Part shown: piece after piece, positions 58,063 to 64,000 of the stretch | How positions within the stretch are numbered: position 1 is the stretch's first letter | Layout of the letters: the number at the start of each line of letters is the position of its first letter | DNA from: Nocardia suismassiliense | GTDB taxonomy: Bacteria > Actinomycetota > Actinomycetes > Mycobacteriales > Mycobacteriaceae | Direction of reading: 5' to 3' | DNA length: 64,000 nucleotides | Assembly (NCBI RefSeq): GCF_900269665.1 | Contig: NZ_LT985361.1 | Coordinates: 6,702,649-6,766,648, forward strand | The notes under the pieces: model-generated | Told to the model about the DNA's origin: nothing | Database searches by the model: none | What the model saw: the letters and a program-made list of their open reading frames with translations, nothing else | Position numbers and translations under genes: made by a program

Positions 58063-59490
58063 TCAGTCCTTTCGGCGCAGCTTGCCGGACGCTGTCCTGC
58101 GCACATCGTCCACGATCTCGATCGCTCGCGGTGTCTGGGCTCTGGTCAGTTCGTCGCGGCAGCTGCGCAACAACTCGGCTGAAATCTGCGCTGGGTCGCC
58201 GCTGTGCAGGCTGACCTCGGCGTGCACGACCTCGCCGAGATCCGGATCGGGCATTGCGCGGACGCGGACGTCGTGTACTTTGTCGTGGCGTTCCAGGATG
58301 CGTTCGATGTCGCGAGGAAAGACCTTGATGCCGCCCACGTTGATGGCGTCATCCTTGCGGCCCACCAGCATCACGTAGCCTTCGTCGTCCATCCACGCGA
58401 GATCGCCGACGCTGAAATGCCCGTCTACTTCAGCTAGTTTCGGCCCGGTGCCGAGGTATCTGGGCTGTTCGGCACTCTCGTCGGTCATGAACAGTTCACC
58501 GGTGGTACCGGCGGGGACTTCCCGATGGAACTCGTCCAAGATGCGGACCGAGCAGTGCACCGGACGCCCGACGGATCCGGGATGCTCGAGCCACTCGTCG
58601 CCGCGGATGCTGAGCACGCCGATCCGTTCGACACTGCCGTATTCCTCGTACACCTTGGTCGGGTCGATCCGCTCCAGCCAGCGGCGCTTCACCGTCTCCG
58701 GGCACCTGGCCGCAGTGTGCACGACCAGGCGCAGCGAGGAGAACCAGTGACTGGCCGTGCCGCTGGCTTGGATGAGCGTGGCCATCTGTGCGGGCACGGT
58801 CCTTACGACCTCCACCCGTTCGGATTCGAGCAGCTCCAGGAACAGTTTCGGGGACGCGTTACCCGGGATGATGATGCGATGCCCCAGCGCGAGTCCGTGG
58901 TACAGGGCACCGAAACCCGCGTGATAGAGCGGGAGTCCGACGATCTGGGTTTGGCCGTATGCCATGCCCCGCTCACGTTCTTTGCTGCTGAGCGGACCCT
59001 TTTCGTCGTACGCCCATGGGCGATTTCTGATGATGAGCTTCGGGTCGCCGGTTGTTCCGCCGGACAGCGATATCGATCTCGGCAGGCCGTCTGACAGTTC
59101 CGAGATGCGTTCTCTCCGTGAGTGATAGGAAATCAAGCCGTTGCCTTCGACCACCCAGCCTCGTGGATATCGGTCGACGATGTTCGACTTCAGGGTGTCG
59201 GACCATCGGTGGTCCACCGGGAGCACGGTGGTGCCCACTTCCCACAGCGCCAGCGTGGCAATGACGTGGCCGATCCCGGGCGGCAGTGCTACCGCCGCTA
59301 CGTCGCCCGCACGTAAGCCGTTCTGTCTGAACACCTCTGCTTGCTCTTGCGTTTTCGACACGAGTTCACGCCAGGTGATCTCCTCGCCGGCGCTGAAGCC
59401 GCGAACCTTGACGGCGCAGTCGTGTGGCCGGTCCGCCGCTGTTTTCGCGATGAGCTCGCAGATCGATACCTTGCCGGTCATGGATGCCAC
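58063..59490 (-). CDS. AMP-forming adenylating ligase (stand-alone A-domain/acyl-CoA ligase type)
   Basis: A 475-aa ANL-superfamily enzyme. Core motifs are SLSGGTTGDPKLI, YEEYGSVE, GDLAWMDDEGYV, GRKDDAINVGGIKV, and the C-terminal Lys loop TASGKLRRK. It lies one base upstream of a carrier protein, so it most likely adenylates an amino or carboxylic acid and loads that carrier. The specificity code cannot be read confidently. The start is GTG 59490 right after the aminotransferase stop; ATG 59481 is possible. Confidence 0.88.
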   Translation of the reverse strand: MASMTGKVSICELIAKTAADRPHDCAVKVRGFSAGEEITWRELVSKTQEQAEVFRQNGLRAGDVAAVALPPGIGHVIATLALWEVGTTVLPVDHRWSDTLKSNIVDRYPRGWVVEGNGLISYHSRRERISELSDGLPRSISLSGGTTGDPKLIIRNRPWAYDEKGPLSSKERERGMAYGQTQIVGLPLYHAGFGALYHGLALGHRIIIPGNASPKLFLELLESERVEVVRTVPAQMATLIQASGTASHWFSSLRLVVHTAARCPETVKRRWLERIDPTKVYEEYGSVERIGVLSIRGDEWLEHPGSVGRPVHCSVRILDEFHREVPAGTTGELFMTDESAEQPRYLGTGPKLAEVDGHFSVGDLAWMDDEGYVMLVGRKDDAINVGGIKVFPRDIERILERHDKVHDVRVRAMPDPDLGEVVHAEVSLHSGDPAQISAELLRSCRDELTRAQTPRAIEIVDDVRRTASGKLRRKD

Positions 59491-60819
59491 TTATCCGTTG
59501 CCGACGACGTATTCATCGGCGATGCACAAGGTTTCGTCCAACAGTGCCATTCCTTCTCGGATCTCCGCCTCCTCGATGATCAGCGGCGGGCAGACCAGGA
59601 TCATGTTCCAGTGGGTGAGCAGATACAAACCCTTGCGGAATGCGGCGGCGGTCAGCCTCGTCATCGGTTCGGCGGCAGCGGTATTCGGGTTGAACGGGAC
59701 GAACGGCTGTTTGCTCGCGCGGTCGGTGACCAGTTCGATTCCCCAGAAGCAGCCGCTGCCGCGAATATCCCCGATCGACGGATGCCGATCGGCCAAGGCG
59801 CGCAGCTCTTTCTCGATCAGCGGGCCGAGCCGCTCCGCGCGTTCGACGAGTCGTTCCTTCTGGTAGACGCCCAGCACGGCGACGGCGGCCGCGCAACCGA
59901 CGGGATGGGCGCTGTGGGTCAACCCGTATGGGAAGACCGAGTCCTGCAGCCAGCTCGACAGCCGGTCGCTCACGGCCGCGGCCGCCAGCGGCACGTAACC
60001 GGCGGTCAAACCCTTTGCGCAGGTGATGATGTCCGGCACGACGCCCCACCGGTCGCAGGCGAACCAGCTTCCGGTGCGGCCGAAGCCGGTCATCACCTCA
60101 TCGAAGATCAGCAGGATGCCGTGCTCGGTACACACGTCACGGATCGCCTGCAAGTACCCGTCGGGCGGGACGATCACGCCGTTGATCCCGGTGATCGGCT
60201 CGAGGATCACCGCCGCCACATTATCGGCACCTTCGTATTGGAGCAGTTCCCTGAGGTGCGGTGCGCCCGAGCACACGGGGCAGGGCGTGGGATGGCCTGC
60301 GGGACAACGATAGGTGTAGGGGTCCAGCATGCGGACGACGCCGGGCATGCCCGGTTCACCGACCCAGCGGCGCGGCTCGCCGGTCAGCGTGAGAGCGCCC
60401 GCCGTGCTGCCGTGGTACGAGCGGTAGCGAGCGATGACCTTGCTCCGGCCGGTGTATGCGCGCGCCAGCCGAATCGCGGCCTCGTTCACCTCGGTGCCGC
60501 TGCACGCGAAGAAGAACGAGTTGAGGTCACCCGGCGTGACTTCGGCGAGACGGTCCGCCAGCTCGGCCACGATCTCGACGTCCCACGGCCGGCCGAGCGT
60601 GGCCATGGTGGCCACCTGTTTCTGGACCGCCTCCTGGACCTCCGTGCGGCTGTGCCCCAGGTTCGCGTTGACGAGCTGGGAGCCGAAGTCGAGGTAGGAC
60701 CGTCCGGCGGCGTCGAAGAACCGGCACCCGTCGCCGCCGACGATCCGCGGCGGCGGATCCCCGCCCTGCCTCGACCACGACTGGATGACCCGGCCTTTTG
60801 CTGTCGCGGAATCTCCCAT
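59491..60819 (-). CDS. Class III PLP aminotransferase
   Basis: A 442-aa omega-aminotransferase. The PLP Lys is in IITCAKGLTAGY, with LLIFDEVMTGFGRTG before it and FACSGTEVNEAAIRLARA for the cofactor phosphate. A Cys pair (RCPAGHPTPCPVC) is an uncommon insertion, possibly metal-binding. In this cluster it could aminate phosphonoformaldehyde to aminomethylphosphonate (as proposed for argolaphos-like pathways) or make an amino acid for the ligase. The ATG at 60819 is chosen for its spacing from AAAGG. Confidence 0.87.
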   Translation of the reverse strand: MGDSATAKGRVIQSWSRQGGDPPPRIVGGDGCRFFDAAGRSYLDFGSQLVNANLGHSRTEVQEAVQKQVATMATLGRPWDVEIVAELADRLAEVTPGDLNSFFFACSGTEVNEAAIRLARAYTGRSKVIARYRSYHGSTAGALTLTGEPRRWVGEPGMPGVVRMLDPYTYRCPAGHPTPCPVCSGAPHLRELLQYEGADNVAAVILEPITGINGVIVPPDGYLQAIRDVCTEHGILLIFDEVMTGFGRTGSWFACDRWGVVPDIITCAKGLTAGYVPLAAAAVSDRLSSWLQDSVFPYGLTHSAHPVGCAAAVAVLGVYQKERLVERAERLGPLIEKELRALADRHPSIGDIRGSGCFWGIELVTDRASKQPFVPFNPNTAAAEPMTRLTAAAFRKGLYLLTHWNMILVCPPLIIEEAEIREGMALLDETLCIADEYVVGNG

Positions 60820-60865
60820 TGTGTTGCACACCTTTCGATTACGGCACTGCGGCGGTTCCCCGCTG

Positions 60866-61618
60866 TCAACGAATAGCGACGCGACGCTGGCTGCCCGGAT
60901 CGAACGCGAAGGCCGCGATGATCGATAGGACGCAGGCCCAGCCGGCGAGCACGAGCAGGTTGGGCCCGATGCTCACCACTCCCCCGTGCTGGGCGAGGAC
61001 CCGCTGCATGCCGTCCACCGCCCAGTACTGCGGGGTCAGCGGGGCGAGCGGGCGGTCCCAGTCGGGCATCAGCCGGACCGGTACGACGGCGCCGCCCACC
61101 GCACCCATGCCGAGAACCACGAGCTGGCAAAGGTTTTGCATGGCCGACACGTTCCGGGTGAGCGAGATCAGCACCAGGCCGAGGGCGATGGCGGCCCAGG
61201 CGATGGTCAGGATGAGCACGGCCAAGGCGAGCAGTGAACCGTTGACCGTCGCGCCGAAAAGCCACCAGCCGGTGAGGATCAACAGCGCCATCTGCGCCGA
61301 GGAGAGCACGAAGTACGGGATGGCCAGTTGGATCGCCATCGTTGCCCTGGACAGACCGCTGGCCTTGACCAGACTCCATGCGCCGGAGGCGTGTTCGCGG
61401 TAATGGGAGGTGCCCATGAACATCATCACGTAGAAGCCGAACATCACTGTGAAGCCGGGGACAGTCTGATTTGCCCCGGTGCCGCCGATGATGCCGGAGA
61501 AGGCGTCGCTGAGCAGCGCCTGCATCAGAAGTGGTGCGGCGAAGAGGAATACGAAGAGGGTGGGGTCCTGGCGCCAGGTGGCCAGTTCTTTTCGGACGAA
61601 GGCCCAGGTGATCGTCAT
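60866..61618 (-). CDS. ABC-2 type exporter permease
   Basis: A 250-aa membrane protein with six predicted helices and the ABC-2 permease pattern (KELATWRQDPTLFVFLFAAP, then LVLISLTRNVSAMQNLCQLV and LTPQYWAVDGMQRVL). It overlaps the upstream ATPase gene by four bases. Together they probably export the phosphonate product or provide self-resistance. Confidence 0.88.
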   Translation of the reverse strand: MTITWAFVRKELATWRQDPTLFVFLFAAPLLMQALLSDAFSGIIGGTGANQTVPGFTVMFGFYVMMFMGTSHYREHASGAWSLVKASGLSRATMAIQLAIPYFVLSSAQMALLILTGWWLFGATVNGSLLALAVLILTIAWAAIALGLVLISLTRNVSAMQNLCQLVVLGMGAVGGAVVPVRLMPDWDRPLAPLTPQYWAVDGMQRVLAQHGGVVSIGPNLLVLAGWACVLSIIAAFAFDPGSQRRVAIR

Positions 61619-62565
61619 CGCGCCGCCGACTTCGACTGCTGCTCGATGATCTGCAGGAAGGCGTTCTCCAGCGAAACAGGCACGGCGCGCACATCTTTGA
61701 CGGGCAGGTCGCTCTCGTCGAGCACTCGCACGAGGGTCGGCAGGATCTCCGGTTGTTGGGCCGCCACCCGGATCCGCCTGCCGTGCACCGTTATCGCGGT
61801 GTCGGGTAGCACGTCGTGCAGTAGGGTCGTCACGGCTGCCGCCTGCTCGCTGATGATCTCGCAGTACGGGCTGGCGTATTCCGCCACAAAGCTTTTCACG
61901 TCGGTCGTGACGATGAGCGTGCCCTCATCGAGCACACCGATTCGGTCGCAGAGGATCTCGGCTTCCTCCAGGTGGTGGGTCGTGTAGAGGATCGTCGAGC
62001 CTTCGCCACGCAGTTCTCTGAGAACGTTGTGAATCGCTTGGCGGGAGTCGATGTCGACGCCGGTGCTCGGTTCGTCCAGGACCATCAGCGGGGGCGAATG
62101 CACGATGCCCATGCCGATCGACAGCCGGCGGCGCTCGCCACCCGAGAGTTGCGCGCCGCCCCGGTCCGCTATCCGGCTGAGGCCGAGCCGCTCCATCACC
62201 TCGGCGGCTTTACGGTGCGCGGTGGGGCGTGGCATGCCGCGCACAATCGCGGCGAAGCGCAGGTTCTGCCACACCGTCATGGCCAGGTACACCGTATTGT
62301 CCTGGGGGACATAGCCGATGCGCCTGCGTAGCCGACGGCCGTGCCTGCGCACGTCGGTGCCGAAGACCTCCACCCGCCCGGCGGTCGGTTTGACGAGTCC
62401 GCAGATGATGTCGAGCGCCGTGGACTTTCCGGCGCCGTTGCGGCCCAGCAGACCGAAGATTTCGCCGCGACCGACGGACAGACCCACTCCGTCCAGGGCG
62501 ACGACCGAGCCGTAGGTCTTGCGCAGGCCGTCTACCAGGACAACCGGCTCGTCGGCTACGTCCAT
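61615..62565 (-). CDS. ABC transporter ATP-binding protein (drug exporter type)
   Basis: A 316-aa ATPase of the DrrA/CcmA type. Walker A LLGRNGAGKSTALD, signature QLSGGERRRLSIGMG, Walker B LMVLDEPSTGVD, then the His-switch TILYTTHHLEEAE. The C-terminal 80 residues form the domain typical of daunorubicin-resistance ATPases. The ATG at 62565 overlaps the serine-hydrolase stop by 10 bp. Confidence 0.93.
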   Translation of the reverse strand: MDVADEPVVLVDGLRKTYGSVVALDGVGLSVGRGEIFGLLGRNGAGKSTALDIICGLVKPTAGRVEVFGTDVRRHGRRLRRRIGYVPQDNTVYLAMTVWQNLRFAAIVRGMPRPTAHRKAAEVMERLGLSRIADRGGAQLSGGERRRLSIGMGIVHSPPLMVLDEPSTGVDIDSRQAIHNVLRELRGEGSTILYTTHHLEEAEILCDRIGVLDEGTLIVTTDVKSFVAEYASPYCEIISEQAAAVTTLLHDVLPDTAITVHGRRIRVAAQQPEILPTLVRVLDESDLPVKDVRAVPVSLENAFLQIIEQQSKSAAR

Positions 62566-63701
62566 GACGTGGCCTGGTGGCTCGCCACAATCGAGCGGAC
62601 CTGATCCCGGTAGTAGACCGCTCGTCCGTAGCGATAGGTCATCAGGACGGCCCCTACGCCGGTGGCCATGTTGAGGACGAACGAGCTCGCGGCACGGCCC
62701 AGCCATCCGACCGTGTTCGCCTGCGGCGCCGACCAAGTCGGATCACTGCTCGGCACATGGAGGCCGTAGGAGAAGCCGTAGCCCTTGCCCGGGATGTAGT
62801 CGGGCCCGCTACCTGCCAGCTGACCGATCTGATCGATGAAGAGTTCCCTGGTGAGGGGACCCAGAGCAGGGATGAACAGTCGACCGTCGTGGTCGGGGGC
62901 GATCGCGCACAGCAGCTTTGCGAAGTCGACGGCAGTGGAATACGCGCCCGAACCGGCCGATAGCCACGCAGGTCTTTCTCGATGTGTCACAAGGTCTTCG
63001 GGGGTCGACGGAATTCCGGCGAAGGGTTGGGCGGCGCGGTGCATTTCCGTCGGCCGGATGTGAAAGCCGGTGTCGCGCAATCCGAGCGGGCGACAGACTC
63101 GGTGCTCGATGATCTCATCGAGCGGCCGGTTGTCCACCAGTTCGAGAATGCGCCCGAGGACATCCATGGCAACGCCGTATTCCCACCTGGCCCCGGGATC
63201 GGCGGAAAGGGGCAGCGTCGCCATTTTCCGGACCACCTGGTCGAGAGTCGGTGTCGCGGTCCGGTGTTCGTACTTCTGCAACTGAGCTTGCTCGTAGTAG
63301 GGCGTGACGTTCGCTGAGGTGTGCCGGCCGCCGCCGATGCCCGCGGTCTGCCGCATCAGGTCGGCGAGGATCAGCGGCCGCCGCGGCAGTCGCAGGGTGC
63401 CGGCGTCCTCGACCCGGATGCCGGTGAAGCAGGGCAGCCACTCGGCGACCGGATCCGTCAGCCGGAGGCGGTCTTCGACCACCATCGTCAACGTCGCCAG
63501 CGCAGTGAGGACCTTCGTCATGGAGTAGACGCGGAAGATGGCGTCCTCGCGCATCGGCAGCGCGCCGCTCGGGTCGAGAGCGCCGACGGCCCGCAGGTCG
63601 ACCAAGGACCCGCCGGCGGTGACCGCCACCACCGCTCCAGGTAACCGCTGCGCTGCCACATCCCCCGACACGGCGTCCAGCAGTTCCGTCATCATGTCCA
63701 T
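62556..63701 (-). CDS. Beta-lactamase-fold serine hydrolase (class C-like)
   Basis: A 381-aa penicillin-binding-protein-fold enzyme. The SxxK motif is VYSMTKVLTALATL at about residue 60. A Tyr is found at WEYGVAMDVLGRIL, and the third motif is the weaker GWLG. Possible roles in the cluster are peptide or ester cleavage, transacylation, or self-protection. GGAGG lies seven bases upstream of the ATG. It heads the exporter part of the operon after the PanC-like gene. Confidence 0.85.
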   Translation of the reverse strand: MDMMTELLDAVSGDVAAQRLPGAVVAVTAGGSLVDLRAVGALDPSGALPMREDAIFRVYSMTKVLTALATLTMVVEDRLRLTDPVAEWLPCFTGIRVEDAGTLRLPRRPLILADLMRQTAGIGGGRHTSANVTPYYEQAQLQKYEHRTATPTLDQVVRKMATLPLSADPGARWEYGVAMDVLGRILELVDNRPLDEIIEHRVCRPLGLRDTGFHIRPTEMHRAAQPFAGIPSTPEDLVTHRERPAWLSAGSGAYSTAVDFAKLLCAIAPDHDGRLFIPALGPLTRELFIDQIGQLAGSGPDYIPGKGYGFSYGLHVPSSDPTWSAPQANTVGWLGRAASSFVLNMATGVGAVLMTYRYGRAVYYRDQVRSIVASHQATSWT

Positions 63702-63760
63702 TCGTCGCCCTCCGCGCCCCCCATGTGCATTCGTACTTCAGCGCCGAGTACGCCGTGGGT

Positions 63761-64000
63761 TCAAATCTCCGTGTTGTCGATCAGGCGGGTGCTGCCGAGC
63801 CAGACGGCCGCGACCAGGCGGTCACTTTTGGTGGCTGCCCGGACCGGGTCCAGGGTCTCCCGATCGACCAGCTCCAAGTATTCGACGCGGTCCATGCCCG
63901 CCTCGGTCAGCGCCCGCCGCCCCTCGCCGAGCACATCGGTGACCGAGCCCGGTTCCACCCGCAACTTCTCCGTGAGCTCCGTCAAGATCCGGAACAGCGA
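63761..64000 (-). CDS. panC: Pantoate-beta-alanine ligase-like protein (PanC), 5' end outside the window
   Basis: Only the last 79 residues are visible, and the frame continues to the edge of the window. The end VEYLELVDRETLDPV...RLVAAVWLGSTRLIDN matches the C-terminal domain of PanC, which joins pantoate and beta-alanine through an acyl-adenylate. In a biosynthetic cluster a PanC homologue may instead make a product amide bond or feed pantetheine supply. The missing part prevents a decision. Confidence 0.8.
   Translation of the reverse strand, partial: SLFRILTELTEKLRVEPGSVTDVLGEGRRALTEAGMDRVEYLELVDRETLDPVRAATKSDRLVAAVWLGSTRLIDNTEI

Noticed and set aside
140..64000. CRISPR array, transposase, integrase or prophage genes
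   Set aside because: None was found. The only repeats are the short ones listed, and no frame shows recombinase motifs.

Overview
The window reads as one end of an assembled contig from a high-GC mycolic-acid actinobacterium, most likely Nocardia. The basis is the gene order apt - DciAE-like lipoprotein - secF - secD - yajC, ruvCAB, yebC, pdxT, tesB, pdxS, LemA/Nudix - pimA - patA - pgsA - HIT - thrS, which follows the Mycobacterium tuberculosis Rv2584c-Rv2614c block. An Mtb12-like lipoprotein and phosphatidylinositol-mannoside genes agree with this. The first 139 bases are not genomic: they are a degraded Illumina P7 / Nextera adapter ending in the Tn5 mosaic end, so genomic sequence begins at about 140.

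Left part (140-10170): accessory and stress genes. They include a divergent PurA-like enzyme behind a von Willebrand A protein with a strong palindrome in front, RidA and YbaK proteins, an HxlR/SnoaL divergent pair, an ABC-F protein with a possible leader peptide, a DUF4291 protein, and an MFS pump facing its TetR regulator. Core block I (10171-22991): apt, lipoprotein, secF, secD, yajC; then an inserted lipase-like hydrolase and a Baeyer-Villiger monooxygenase with its TetR; then a DivIVA-repeat protein and ruvB-ruvA-ruvC. An insertion region (23082-26822) carries a thioesterase, a GlxA/AraC regulator divergent from an NADPH:quinone oxidoreductase, a DUF5988 protein, and an ArsR-SRPBCC pair behind a perfect operator-like palindrome. 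Core block II (26890-40821): yebC, pdxT, an APC permease, tesB, a uridine-kinase-like protein without a P-loop, an Mtb12-like lipoprotein, pdxS, and the tightly overlapping thrS-HIT-pgsA-patA-pimA-Nudix operon for PI mannosides. Then come a FhuF-like protein, a TIGR02611 membrane protein, and a SulP-carbonic anhydrase fusion whose 5' region looks partly duplicated.

Right part (45190-64000): a phosphonate biosynthetic gene cluster, the main finding, which runs off the right edge. A forward operon encodes phosphonoacetaldehyde reductase (PhpC-like), 2-hydroxyethylphosphonate dioxygenase (PhpD/HEPD), a PhpE-like dehydrogenase, PEP mutase (EDK-x5-NS signature intact), phosphonopyruvate decarboxylase, an aldehyde dehydrogenase and an SDR. 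This predicts PEP -> phosphonopyruvate -> phosphonoacetaldehyde -> 2-hydroxyethylphosphonate -> hydroxymethylphosphonate -> phosphonoformaldehyde. From there the aldehyde dehydrogenase could give phosphonoformate, or the class III aminotransferase could give aminomethylphosphonate.

Two reverse operons flank it. The left one (methyltransferase, M20 hydrolase, free-standing condensation protein, NAD-dependent reductase) and the right one (PanC-like ligase, beta-lactamase-fold hydrolase, ABC exporter, aminotransferase, adenylating ligase, carrier protein) supply a split NRPS-like tailoring and export system. I see no phosphonoformate cytidylyltransferase or second mutase as in phosphinothricin pathways, so the product is probably a different C1-phosphonate conjugate. 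That is inference. I see no tRNA, rRNA, CRISPR array, transposase or prophage in the window.
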